A DNA stretch of 62,402 bases from CAZVON01 sp964628435 (lineage in GTDB: Bacteria; Patescibacteriota; Microgenomatia; Levybacterales; UBA12049), in assembly GCA_964628435.1 (NCBI GenBank), contig CAZVON010000004.1, positions 1-62,402 on the forward strand. Direction: 5' to 3'. Positions 25,562-33,458 of the stretch are shown one piece after another. The notes beneath the pieces are model-generated. The model was given only the letters and a program-made list of their open reading frames with translations, was not told the DNA's origin and made no database searches. Each line of letters begins with the position of its first letter. Position 1 is the first letter of the stretch. The translations under genes and the position numbers were made by a program.

Positions 25562-25984
25562 ATGCATAAAAAAACTTCAATATCTTTTTTTTGCCCTGCG
25601 TATAATGATGAATACAATCTTCCAATCCTTATTCCTAAAGTCATACGACTAATACAGGAAATTTGTTCTTCATTTGAAGTTGTTATAGTCAATGATGGAA
25701 GTCGTGATAATACTGGTAAAGTTGCAGATGGTCTTGCAAAACAGTATGCACCAAATATAAAAGTGGTGCATCATGTAAAAAACAAAGGCTACGGTGCCGC
25801 GCTGCAAAGTGGTTTTAAGCATGCTAAAAAATATCCGTATGTGTTCTTTACCCACGGAGACAATCAATATAACGTTTTAGTGTTAAAAAAAATGCTTTAC
25901 TATGTACCTAGCTACGACGCGGTTGTGGGTTATAGAACCATTAAAACTTTGAGTATTCAGAGAAAGCTGCAAAGCCAGTGTTAA
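25562..25984 (+). pseudogene. Truncated GT2 (dolichyl-phosphate-mannose-synthase-like) glycosyltransferase
   Basis: Only the first 140 residues of a GT2 enzyme remain. SISFFCPAYNDEYNLP, VVIVNDGSRDNTG and NKGYGAALQSGFKHA are typical, and the DxD position reads THGDNQYN. The frame ends at LQRKLQSQ-like sequence where family members continue for another 100-200 residues through the catalytic C-terminal half and often membrane helices. The end runs straight into the 3' end of the opposite-strand GT4 gene. It lies 100 bp from the IS end on the side away from the carbamoyltransferase genes, so truncation by rearrangement is likely. Confidence 0.7.
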
Positions 25985-25997
25985 AAAATGGAGATTT

Positions 25998-27011
25998 TTA
26001 CCTGTTCCAAGGTCTTGCATATAAACGTACAACTTCATCCCACGCTTGTTTTTTAACCCACTGGTAAGCTAGTTCAACTTTTTTCTCTTTTTCTTTTGCA
26101 TCGTTAATGTAATATAAAACCTTCTTAGCAAGCCGATTATAACTTTCGGCAAGTACGATATATTTTGCGTAAGGCACCATTGTTAAGTAATCTTCTTTTA
26201 AAGGGTTATCATATACCGCAAAAACCAGCCGTTTACAAGCCATTGCTTCAAGGATGGATAGGTACCGAGACACAAAAGCAAAATGAGCTTGCCCAAGATA
26301 CTTTTGTGGATGGGGCTCGTTCGTAATTACTTTGCAGTATCTCTTAACAACAGAACGATATTTTCCGTCGCCTATTACGATAAATTCAAAATCAGGTATT
26401 TTTTTTCTGATTAATTTCACTGCTTCAAGATACGTTAGGATTCCCGTTTGATCATCCAATCTTCCAATAAAAACAGCAGAATTTTTGTTTTTCCATTTTT
26501 TATGAATTTTTGGCACATGAACTCCTCCGTACGTAACAAAATTTGGTTTTGTGCCATACCATTTTGTCATGAACCTTCCCACACAAATATTTTCAAAGGA
26601 TAATTTTTCTGATATTTTTCGTAGTATTATGGCTTTTTTGGGAATTGGGTAGTCTTCGTAACCATGAAACGTGGTAAATACTTTTTTACTTGGATATAGG
26701 AATCGAAACGGTAGATACCAATAAAAAACATCATGACAGTGGATAATATCAGCGCTGGTTATTAGTTCTCGATGCTCCCATAACCACTTCCAGATAGCAA
26801 ATTTTTTTAATCGTTGGCTCGTGCGAATTGGAATTCTATAAATAGATATTCCCTCATATTTCTGATATGTTTTTAGTTTTTGCTCATATTGCTCTGTAAC
26901 AACAATAACTTTATACTCTTTCTTGATGAGAATTTTACTTATCTCAAATACATGTTTTTCAACACCGCCAATATGGGGATAAAAAAGTCTTGCGAGGAAA
27001 AGAACAGTCAT
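25998..27011 (-). CDS. GT4 family glycosyltransferase
   Basis: A 337-residue GT-B fold enzyme. The N-terminal domain begins VLFLARLFYPHIGGVEKHVFE, typical of GT4 (GG-x-E-x-x). The C-terminal domain contains AVFIGRLDDQTGILTYLEAV and the E-x7-E-like region SRYLSILEAMACKRLVFAV. It is retaining and uses a nucleotide sugar on the cytoplasmic side. The start codon lies only six bases after the 3' end of tRNA-Val on the same strand, so both are probably on one transcript. Confidence 0.87.
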   Translation of the reverse strand: MTVLFLARLFYPHIGGVEKHVFEISKILIKKEYKVIVVTEQYEQKLKTYQKYEGISIYRIPIRTSQRLKKFAIWKWLWEHRELITSADIIHCHDVFYWYLPFRFLYPSKKVFTTFHGYEDYPIPKKAIILRKISEKLSFENICVGRFMTKWYGTKPNFVTYGGVHVPKIHKKWKNKNSAVFIGRLDDQTGILTYLEAVKLIRKKIPDFEFIVIGDGKYRSVVKRYCKVITNEPHPQKYLGQAHFAFVSRYLSILEAMACKRLVFAVYDNPLKEDYLTMVPYAKYIVLAESYNRLAKKVLYYINDAKEKEKKVELAYQWVKKQAWDEVVRLYARPWNR

Positions 27012-27017
27012 AGTATG

Positions 27018-27089
27018 TGGACCCGAGAGGTATCGAACCTCTGACCTGTCGCATGTGAAGCGACCGCTCTACCGCTGAGCTACGGATCC
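27018..27089 (-). tRNA. tRNA-Val (anticodon CAC)
   Basis: A 72-base minus-strand cloverleaf. Acceptor GGATCCG pairs with CGGGTCC (one T-G pair), discriminator A. The D-arm is GCTCAGCGGTAGAGC. The anticodon stem GTCGC/GCGAC encloses TTCACAT, anticodon CAC reading GTG. The T-arm is AGAGG-TTCGATA-CCTCT. CCA is not encoded. A GT4 gene starts six bases after its 3' end. Confidence 0.93.
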
Positions 27090-27101
27090 AATTAGTTTTT
27101 T

Positions 27102-27152
27102 ATCTTACCATACTTTTCTCAGATTGACAAAAAATACTAGGTTTGTAACAAT
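27102..27152. promoter_or_regulatory. Divergent promoters of tRNA-Val and lepB with overlapping -35 boxes
   Basis: Minus strand: TTGTCA (27130-27125), 17 bp, TAAGAT (27107-27102), then tRNA-Val 12 bases on. Plus strand: TTGACA (27124-27129), 16-17 bp, TAACAA/AACAAT (27146-27152), then the lepB ATG at 27160. The two -35 hexamers share five bases, so the same DNA serves both directions. Confidence 0.7.
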
Positions 27153-27159
27153 AGTTTAT

Positions 27160-27723
27160 ATGTTTATCCTAAGACCCATTTATACATTTTTCGTCGACAC
27201 CATTCAAACGTTATTGATTGCGGCTTCGGTATTTTTAGTTGTTTATATTTTTTTCTTTCGACCGTTTCAGGTAAGTGGAGCATCCATGTATCCCAATTTT
27301 GAAGATAAAGAATATGTATTGACTAATCTTATAACACTTCGCTTTGAAGATCCAAAACAAGGAGATGTTGTTGTATTTAAGGCACCAAACGAAGCGGAAA
27401 AAGATTTTATCAAACGGGTAATTGGCATACCAGGAGATACTGTTTTTATTCGAGATGGCGATATCTATGTAAATAATGAAAAAATCGATGAAAGTCTATA
27501 TCTTGGTCCTACGGTAAAAACATATGGAGGAGCTTTTTTACGAGAAAACGAAGCGGTAACAGTACCTCAAGGAGCTTACTTTGTAGTTGGAGATAACCGT
27601 CCTTACAGCTCAGACTCACGAGAATGGGGGTTTGTTAAAAAAGATTTGTTGATCGGTAAATCAATGGTTGTGTATTGGCCAGTAAATAAAGTCCGATGGA
27701 TCAATAATCCTTTCACTCACTAA
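27160..27723 (+). CDS. lepB: Signal peptidase I
   Basis: Membrane serine protease that removes signal peptides from exported proteins. One N-terminal transmembrane helix (about residues 14-33) is followed by the box B motif SGASMYP with nucleophile Ser42 and the general base Lys85 in DFIKRVIGIPGD. Box E VVGDNRPYSSDSR carries the conserved GDN-S-D-S-R signature. The start is set at ATG 27160 because the in-frame TTG at 27124 is itself the -35 box of its promoter. Length 187 residues is normal. It overlaps the convergent parB stop by four bases. Confidence 0.94.
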   Translation: MFILRPIYTFFVDTIQTLLIAASVFLVVYIFFFRPFQVSGASMYPNFEDKEYVLTNLITLRFEDPKQGDVVVFKAPNEAEKDFIKRVIGIPGDTVFIRDGDIYVNNEKIDESLYLGPTVKTYGGAFLRENEAVTVPQGAYFVVGDNRPYSSDSREWGFVKKDLLIGKSMVVYWPVNKVRWINNPFTH

Positions 27724-28538
27724 GCATGTAAAAGTTCTGTTATTTGTTTTATTTTTTGGGTGGTAATGTCCTGGTCTCCTTTTACCACTAATACAATTCG
27801 AGCAAGTTTGCTTGACTGAAAAATAGAAACATTTGTGAGATCATATCTTGTTTGTATTTTCTTTGCGAGTTCATCGAGTTCTGGAACATATAGTTTATCG
27901 TTCTGTGTTCTGGGTTCTTTTTTCTGTACTTCACTTTTTATTTTACGAGCCATTTCTTCTGTTTGACGCACAGTACTATTTTCCCGTAAGATTTTTTTGA
28001 ATAATTCAAGCATTAACTTTGAATCACCCAAAGAAATAAGTGGTCGAACGTGCCCTTCTGAAATAACTCCAGCTACTAATGCATCTTTAATCGCATCTGG
28101 TAAAGAAAGAAGACGGATGGTATTTGAAACAGCCGGGGAACTTTTTCCAACTCGTTTCGCAACTTCGCTGGTACCCATTCCAAATTCGTCTATCAAACGC
28201 TTGTAGGCTAATCCTCGTTCAATAGGGTTGAGGTCTTCTCGTTGTACATTTTCTACAATTGACATTTCAAGCATTCCTTGAGGAGATGTTTCTTTTATAA
28301 CAACTGGAACTTTTTCAAGACCTAATACTTTAGCTGCTCTCCATCGTCTTTCTCCTGCAATTATTTGATAACCCGCTGGTGTTTTTGCCACGACGAGTGG
28401 TTCTAAAATCCCCTGTTCACGAATAGACTCCACAAGATCTGCTAACGACTCAGGGTTGATCAAACCGCGCGGCTGAAGAGGATTTGCCTGCAGCATATGA
28501 GTTTCAAGTTCGTAAATTCTGCTATTTTGATTATCCAT
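27720..28538 (-). CDS. parB: ParB/Spo0J family chromosome partition protein
   Basis: CTP-dependent DNA clamp that loads at parS and spreads. The N-terminal domain holds the CTP-binding motif GERRWRA (residues 62-68) and IVENVQREDLNPIERGLAY. A helix-turn-helix parS reader (SEVAKRVGKSSPAVSNTIRLL) and a C-terminal dimerisation domain follow. ATG 28538 gives 272 residues and an 8-base overlap with the rpmA stop; a TTG five codons earlier is less likely. No parA gene or recognisable parS site is seen in the window. Confidence 0.93.
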   Translation of the reverse strand: MDNQNSRIYELETHMLQANPLQPRGLINPESLADLVESIREQGILEPLVVAKTPAGYQIIAGERRWRAAKVLGLEKVPVVIKETSPQGMLEMSIVENVQREDLNPIERGLAYKRLIDEFGMGTSEVAKRVGKSSPAVSNTIRLLSLPDAIKDALVAGVISEGHVRPLISLGDSKLMLELFKKILRENSTVRQTEEMARKIKSEVQKKEPRTQNDKLYVPELDELAKKIQTRYDLTNVSIFQSSKLARIVLVVKGDQDITTQKIKQITELLHA

Positions 28539-28782
28539 GAAGTATTTCAACAATTTTTTTACCGTTTAAGTTCTTAAAGTTAACAATTCCCCCATCTCTG
28601 GCAAAGAGTGTAAAATCCCGCCCCATTGATATTCCTTTTCCAGCGAAGAATCTTGTTCCTTTTTGCCTTACAATGATATTGCCTGGCTTCACCGATTGCC
28701 CCCCATATATCTTAACGCCTAAACGCTTAGCAATTGAGTCTCTATTTCCTCTAACTGATCCTTGAGATTTTGTATGTGCCAT
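28531..28782 (-). CDS. rpmA: Ribosomal protein bL27
   Basis: The 83-residue large-subunit protein starts MAHTKSQGSVRGNRDS, close to the consensus AxxKGxGSSxNGRDS whose flexible tail approaches the peptidyl-transferase centre. IIVRQKGTRFFAG and the GRDFTLFARDGGIV segment complete the family pattern. No N-terminal cleavage extension is present. It has its own promoter downstream of rplU and overlaps parB by eight bases, coupling a ribosomal gene to a segregation gene. Confidence 0.96.
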   Translation of the reverse strand: MAHTKSQGSVRGNRDSIAKRLGVKIYGGQSVKPGNIIVRQKGTRFFAGKGISMGRDFTLFARDGGIVNFKNLNGKKIVEILHG

Positions 28783-28790
28783 ATTGTTGT

Positions 28791-28826
28791 TGTGAAAACT
28801 ACTTGATTTTAATCAAACTTTTCACA
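28791..28826. repeat. Imperfect palindrome over the rpmA promoter
   Basis: TGTGAAAA (28791-28798) pairs with TTTTCACA (28819-28826), enclosing TTGAT/ATCAA (28803-28807 with 28812-28816). The fold would give an 8-bp and a 5-bp stem with a small internal loop. It covers the -10 box and early leader of rpmA, so it could be an operator or a leader hairpin. No U-tract follows, which argues against a terminator. Confidence 0.5.
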
Positions 28827-28834
28827 GAAGTCAA
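28806..28834 (-). promoter_or_regulatory. Promoter of rpmA-parB
   Basis: On the minus strand TTGACT (28834-28829) and TAAAAT (28811-28806) are exactly 17 bp apart. The ATG is 23 bases past the -10 box, giving a leader of about 17 nt, longer than most others in this window. Confidence 0.7.
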
Positions 28835-28839
28835 TAGTG

Positions 28840-29235
28840 TCAAACTATATCATTTTTCTGCTTAGCTCTTGCTCTAACCGCTTTACTCGGTTTTTTTTCT
28901 GAAGTTTTTGACTGTTCTTTATTAGATTCAATTTTTTCGATTTTAACCCTGGTTTCTTCCGCCCTAAACCCACTGACTCTTCGATATCTCACTTTGGATT
29001 TAAACTTCGCAACGCGTACCTTTTTACCCTTGATTTGGTCAACAATTGTTCCAGTAATTGATAGGCCTTCAATATGCGGATTTCCAATATAGAAATCTTT
29101 ATCTGAGACCCATAGTAAAACTTTATCGAACCGCACCTTCTCATCGTTCTTGCCTACGAGTTTATCGACTCGCACGACATCTCCTTCAGAAACCGTATAT
29201 TGCTTATTTCCAAGCTGAAAAACTGCATACCCCAT
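28840..29235 (-). CDS. rplU: Ribosomal protein bL21
   Basis: Large-subunit protein of 131 residues. It has the beta-barrel start YAVFQLGNKQYTVSEGDVV, the rRNA-contact segment KKVRVAKFKSKVRYRRVSGFRAEETRVKI, and a charged Lys/Ser-rich C-terminal tail of about 30 residues longer than E. coli bL21. The ATG at 29235 is chosen over a TTG at 29241 because an extended -10 box ends only nine bases upstream of it. rpmA follows 57 bp downstream, the usual L21-L27 pairing. Confidence 0.95.
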   Translation of the reverse strand: MGYAVFQLGNKQYTVSEGDVVRVDKLVGKNDEKVRFDKVLLWVSDKDFYIGNPHIEGLSITGTIVDQIKGKKVRVAKFKSKVRYRRVSGFRAEETRVKIEKIESNKEQSKTSEKKPSKAVRARAKQKNDIV

Positions 29236-29244
29236 AGACAATTA

Positions 29245-29253
29245 ATTATAACA
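29245..29253 (-). promoter_or_regulatory. Extended -10 box of rplU
   Basis: TGTTATAAT on the minus strand, a consensus extended -10, ends 9 bases before the ATG at 29235, implying a leader of only about 3 nt. Confidence 0.7.
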
Positions 29254-29259
29254 AATTAC

Positions 29260-30345
29260 TCATCTTATTTCCAGTATCGTTCTTTTTTGCGAATGTATTG
29301 ACATAGCAGATAGTAATCCAAGAAGAATAAAATTTGACAGGAGTGAACTTCCTCCATATGAAACAAACGGAAGCGTAATTCCAACAATAGGAACAATACC
29401 AATATTCATCCCAATGTTGACGAAAAATTGCGTAATTATAAAAAAGAAGGTAAAAATTGCAAATAATGTGCAGAAACGATCATTCGACACTACTGCAATG
29501 GTATAAATTCTATAAAGCAAGAAACCAAATGCAAGGATAATAAAACACGCGCCTATAAATCCAAGTCCTTCTGAAATTGTGGCAAAAATAAAATCAGTAT
29601 GACGCTCAGGAAGAAAACGCAGCATCGACTGAGTTCCCTCTTGAAACCCTTTTCCAAATATACCACCCGATCCAACTGCTATCACCGATTGAATAGCATT
29701 GTAAGATGTTCCTAACGGATCACCTGTAGGGTATATAAATGTTAAAATTCGCTGTTTCTGATAATCACGCATCAACTGCCAGGCTATTGGCATAAAAATA
29801 ACAAAAAGAAGAAAGCCTCCAAAAAACCAAACCATGGAAAACCCTGAGACGATAAGAGAAAAAGTAATAGCTATAAGGTAGATAAGTGCGTTTCCCAAAT
29901 CTGGCTGTAGATAAATCAGCAGTAGAATTGGTAACAATAAGATAAGTACTGTAAGCAATGTCTTTAAAGATAATGGCCTATTCGAAAGAAACGAACAAAA
30001 CGTAATTGCTACAAACGGCTTTATAATCTCTGAGAATTGGATACGAATGCCCAAAATATCAAGCCACCGCACAGCACCTCTGCTTTCTATTCCGAGAAGA
30101 AGTACAACACATAACAGAAAAATTGAAACAATATAGATAGGATATGCATATAACTGAAGAATTTTATAGTGTACTTGAGAAAAAAATAAAAAAACGATAA
30201 AAGAAGCAATAAAATAAACCAACTGACTTCTAAACAAAACAGAATTTAACGAAAAAAGAGTTGTTAACGAAAGGGTACCTAATATAAAAACTGGGGCTAT
30301 TAACATCCAATCTACTCTTAAAAAACTCGTTTTCTGAAAACTCAT
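29260..30345 (-). CDS. rodA: RodA/FtsW-family (SEDS) peptidoglycan glycosyltransferase, RodA type
   Basis: Polymerises lipid II glycan strands with a class B PBP during elongation. The 361-residue protein has about ten membrane helices. Family blocks are RGAVRWLDILGIRIQFSEI, LQPDLGNA, the large loop GSGGIFGKGF-x-SMLRFLPERHTDFIFATISEGLG with the conserved Asp, and GITLPFVSYGGSS near the end. GxRIQ-SE and PERHTDFIF favour RodA over FtsW, and a separate FtsW is present at the right edge. The start overlaps the ileS stop by four bases. Confidence 0.93.
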   Translation of the reverse strand: MSFQKTSFLRVDWMLIAPVFILGTLSLTTLFSLNSVLFRSQLVYFIASFIVFLFFSQVHYKILQLYAYPIYIVSIFLLCVVLLLGIESRGAVRWLDILGIRIQFSEIIKPFVAITFCSFLSNRPLSLKTLLTVLILLLPILLLIYLQPDLGNALIYLIAITFSLIVSGFSMVWFFGGFLLFVIFMPIAWQLMRDYQKQRILTFIYPTGDPLGTSYNAIQSVIAVGSGGIFGKGFQEGTQSMLRFLPERHTDFIFATISEGLGFIGACFIILAFGFLLYRIYTIAVVSNDRFCTLFAIFTFFFIITQFFVNIGMNIGIVPIVGITLPFVSYGGSSLLSNFILLGLLSAMSIHSQKRTILEIR

Positions 30346-32810
30346 ACTCTGCGTACCATAAATTCCCCTTTTATAATTTTTCCTGTCAACGCGTGTTTTT
30401 TAATAAATTCTTCATGTTCTTCGGGCCAGCTTTCCAACTGTACATGTACATGCTCATCAAGTTTTGTGCCAAGTTTTTTCCGCTCCTGCTGAATTTTACG
30501 CACAACTTCTCGGGCCTGCCCCATAGAAAGATCTTGATTTACCTGCCCTGTTTCACCAGAAATAGCATAATGATCATCTTCCCCTCCATATTCTAATTTG
30601 TATACGTTCACCTCGTCTTGCACGATGCTAATTATATCTTTTGAAAGTTGATGTGGTCCTTTATAAAACAATTTTTTAAGCGGGATACGCACTTTAATAT
30701 TTGCATCTTTTCGAAATGCGTGAATTTTTGAGGATAAAGTAATAGCGTGATTCATATCTTCCTCTAACTCTTCGTCAATGTAACCCAAAAAAGCTTTTGG
30801 CCAAGACTCAAGATGTACGGATTCTGAACCTGAAACAAGGTTTCTATATACTTCATCCGCTAAAAACGGGGAAAAGGGAGCAAGAAGCTTCGCATATTCA
30901 AAAAGTACTATCCAAAGTGTTTGGTATGCATAGTCTTTATCTCTTCCAACATCTGCACTGGGTCCTACACTATCTCTGATTCTTCGGACATACCATCTTG
31001 ATAATTCTTCAATAAACTTATGTAAATGCCCTATCCCCGAAACCGTGTCGTACCTCTCAAGATCTTCAGTAATCTGCTGAATAAGTTTTGTTAAACGTGA
31101 AAGAATGAATCTGTCTAGAACACCTATTGGTTTAAATTCGGTATTTTTTATTGGTTTCCACTTATCGGTATTGGCGTACGATACAAAAAAGTTATACACA
31201 TTCCATAGTAAAAGCATCAAACCTTTCACCTGGTTTCTATATTGATCTTTCGATATTAAAATATCCTCACCATGCATGACAGGGCTTCCCATTAAATAAA
31301 GCCTAAGGGCATCACCTCCGTATTCTCGCAGCATCTCCTTAGGATCCGGATAATTCCCAAAATTTTTACTCATTTTTCTTCCATCTGCTCCTAAAATTAC
31401 TCCAGTAACTACTACATTTTTAAATGCGTTGGAATCATATAAAGCAGTTGCAATAACATGCAGGACATAAAACCACGCTCTAATTTGACCAGTATATTCA
31501 ACAATAAAATCAGGCGGGAAAAACTCTTCTAATGTGAGATTCTTTTCGAAGGGGAAATGTCGCTCTGCAAACGAAGCAGAACCAGCTTCAATCCAGCTAT
31601 CTAATACTTCTTGCACTCTTTTTGCCTTCCTACAACACTTGATACATTGCACAGTAATTTCATCTATTTGTGGCTTGTGTAAGTCTGTAATTTTCGCACC
31701 GGATCGTTCTTCAAGCTCTTTGATTGAACCTGGAACAAACCGTTGCCCGCACTCGCATTCCCATACAGGAACCGGCGAACCAAAGTACCTGCTTCTTGAT
31801 ATACACCAATCAGGAGCAGCTTCCACGCTTTTGAGAAATCGGCCATATTTAAAATGTTTTGGAAACCAGTTAACTATTTCGTTGTTCTTCTTAAGTTTTG
31901 GCTTGAGTCTTTGCACATCCACATACCACGCATCCTGAGGCGTGTAATACAACCTAGTGTGACATCGCCAACATAATGGTACTTTGTGCGCATAGCCGTT
32001 GTCTTGATAGATCAGTCCTCTCTTATGCAAATCCTCATTGACGAGTTTATTTGCTTTGAGGTAATACATGCCGCCAAACAATGGAACGTCTGGCTTTATA
32101 GTCCCTTCTTCGTCTAAATGAATTTCAATGTGCACCTTATGCTGTTGCATCGCCTTTAAATCATCTTCTCCATATGCCGCGATGGTTACAACGCCTGTTC
32201 CTTCTTCTGCGGTCACAAAATCACCTGGAATAATTTCGAATGCTTTTTCGCCCGGCTCAATTGGATAGTAATTGTAATGCGGCTCAAAAAGTTTCCCCAC
32301 AAGCTTATCTCCTAAAAATGTTTCATCCACTGTGTACGACTCTTTTTTGAGAATTTCTTTGGTAGAAGACGCAAGGATGTAATACTCATTTCCCTGTTTG
32401 ACTTTTATATACTCAAGTTCTGGATTAACTGCCAACGCTGGAGTAACAATTTTATTCCAAGGAGTAGTCGACCATGCCAAAATATACGTATTTTCCTCAC
32501 CTCTTATTTTATATTTATAAACAGTGCCTGGATCTACCACCTCTTTATAATTGTCTGCGTCCATCGCAACTTCAAAGTTTGAAATTGGCGTTGCGCAGTG
32601 AGGACAATACAACGACACCCGCAATCCCTTGTATATATATCCTTTTTCGTACATCTTTTTAAAAACCCACATCACTGACTCCATATAGGAAAGATCCATG
32701 GTTTTATATGCATTTTTAAAATCTACCCAACGGCTAATATGGTCTACATACCACTCCCATTCAGAGGAAACCAACATAGGCTTTGCATTCATCAATAAAT
32801 TTTTTAACAC
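30342..32810 (-). CDS. ileS: Isoleucyl-tRNA synthetase, main part after a frameshift
   Basis: This frame carries most of the enzyme. It starts in sense near SSEWEWYVDHISRWVDFKNAYKTMD and has the CP1 editing domain with STTPWN and TAEEGTGVV. The KMSKS-loop variant GRKMSKNFGNYPDP, the anticodon-binding domain and a C-terminal region follow, ending RRV. The zinc-ligand type segments CPHC and CRRCHTRL are present. The first ~120 residues, with the HIGH site, lie in another frame just upstream (32761-33147). One inserted base near 32775-32790 separates them; skipping one base restores 934 residues. Confidence 0.9.
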   Translation of the reverse strand: MLKNLLMNAKPMLVSSEWEWYVDHISRWVDFKNAYKTMDLSYMESVMWVFKKMYEKGYIYKGLRVSLYCPHCATPISNFEVAMDADNYKEVVDPGTVYKYKIRGEENTYILAWSTTPWNKIVTPALAVNPELEYIKVKQGNEYYILASSTKEILKKESYTVDETFLGDKLVGKLFEPHYNYYPIEPGEKAFEIIPGDFVTAEEGTGVVTIAAYGEDDLKAMQQHKVHIEIHLDEEGTIKPDVPLFGGMYYLKANKLVNEDLHKRGLIYQDNGYAHKVPLCWRCHTRLYYTPQDAWYVDVQRLKPKLKKNNEIVNWFPKHFKYGRFLKSVEAAPDWCISRSRYFGSPVPVWECECGQRFVPGSIKELEERSGAKITDLHKPQIDEITVQCIKCCRKAKRVQEVLDSWIEAGSASFAERHFPFEKNLTLEEFFPPDFIVEYTGQIRAWFYVLHVIATALYDSNAFKNVVVTGVILGADGRKMSKNFGNYPDPKEMLREYGGDALRLYLMGSPVMHGEDILISKDQYRNQVKGLMLLLWNVYNFFVSYANTDKWKPIKNTEFKPIGVLDRFILSRLTKLIQQITEDLERYDTVSGIGHLHKFIEELSRWYVRRIRDSVGPSADVGRDKDYAYQTLWIVLFEYAKLLAPFSPFLADEVYRNLVSGSESVHLESWPKAFLGYIDEELEEDMNHAITLSSKIHAFRKDANIKVRIPLKKLFYKGPHQLSKDIISIVQDEVNVYKLEYGGEDDHYAISGETGQVNQDLSMGQAREVVRKIQQERKKLGTKLDEHVHVQLESWPEEHEEFIKKHALTGKIIKGEFMVRRV

Positions 32811-33147
32811 CGACTACTTCTTCGATGTCTTTTTTTCTTTTGATGCCAAGTTTTTCTTCGACTTTATTTTCTGCGGGAAGTCCATGACAATCCCATCCCC
32901 ATACCCTTTCAACACGATACCCCTGCATTGTTTTAAACCGTGGGAATAAATCTTTGGGAATACTCGACAGTAAACTCCCGTAATGTGGAAGACCAGTAAT
33001 AAACGGCGGGCCGTCAAGAAATGTCCACGTGCCCTTTGGCGCTTCTTTTGCTACTGATTTTTCAAAAATGTTGTTTTCTTTCCAGTACTTAAGTATTTTT
33101 TCTTCAAGCTCAGGAAACTTGACATTTGGATCAACAGGCTGAAACAT
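32761..33147 (-). CDS. ileS: Isoleucyl-tRNA synthetase, N-terminal part before a frameshift
   Basis: Contains the start of IleS. The FPELEEKILKYWKENNIFEKS opening, FLDGPPFITGLPHYGSL with the HIGH motif in the form HYGS, and RVWGWDCHGLPAE are diagnostic. The frame runs to ECKAYVGFL and stops at TGA, while the next frame continues with SSEWEWYVD, as the family requires. The stop is preceded by CTC. TACAAT 7 bases before the ATG, with TTGAAT 17 bp further up, supports the start. Confidence 0.88.
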   Translation of the reverse strand: MFQPVDPNVKFPELEEKILKYWKENNIFEKSVAKEAPKGTWTFLDGPPFITGLPHYGSLLSSIPKDLFPRFKTMQGYRVERVWGWDCHGLPAENKVEEKLGIKRKKDIEEVVGVKKFIDECKAYVGFL

Positions 33148-33154
33148 ACCCTAT

Positions 33155-33183
33155 ATTGTAGTCAAAATAACAAAATGATTCAA
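33155..33183 (-). promoter_or_regulatory. Promoter of ileS
   Basis: Minus-strand TTGAAT (33183-33178) and TACAAT (33160-33155), 17 bp apart, with the ATG seven bases after the -10 box. Confidence 0.65.
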
Positions 33184-33202
33184 GAGAAGATATATAACGA
33201 GG

Positions 33203-33451
33203 TTATCTTGGCGTTCGTCCGGTAAAAATTGTCTGTTGCGCAAACCGAATACCATCTCTTAGTCGCATGGCTACAGTCCATGTCTCTGGAGCATCTATAA
33301 CTATATGACGGTCCGCGCGCACAGAAACATCTGGAACGTTTACTTCAACAATTGTTCTACCGACTATACCCCCTGTTATAGGATCTGTAATCCTTTGACG
33401 AATGAGTGTATATCTTTTTCCGGATCTCTCAAACAATGATGGAGCTGCCAT
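33203..33451 (-). CDS. 82-residue protein of unknown function
   Basis: No family is recognised. The protein is soluble and predicted mainly beta, with regularly alternating strands (YTLIRQRITDPITGG, TIVEVNVPDVSVRADRHIVID) and a basic, polar end. It has no signal peptide or membrane segment. Its composition, rich in Arg/Thr/Val rather than Lys/Asn/Phe, differs from its neighbours. It is considered real because a full promoter precedes it with the -10 box seven bases from the ATG. It stands alone between ileS and the YggT-like gene. Confidence 0.65.
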   Translation of the reverse strand: MAAPSLFERSGKRYTLIRQRITDPITGGIVGRTIVEVNVPDVSVRADRHIVIDAPETWTVAMRLRDGIRFAQQTIFTGRTPR

Positions 33452-33458
33452 TACTTTT

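Noticed and set aside
28791..28826. parS site near parB.
   Set aside because: It shares only GTGAAA-like arms with parS and lacks the compact 16-bp TGTTTCACGTGAAACA form.
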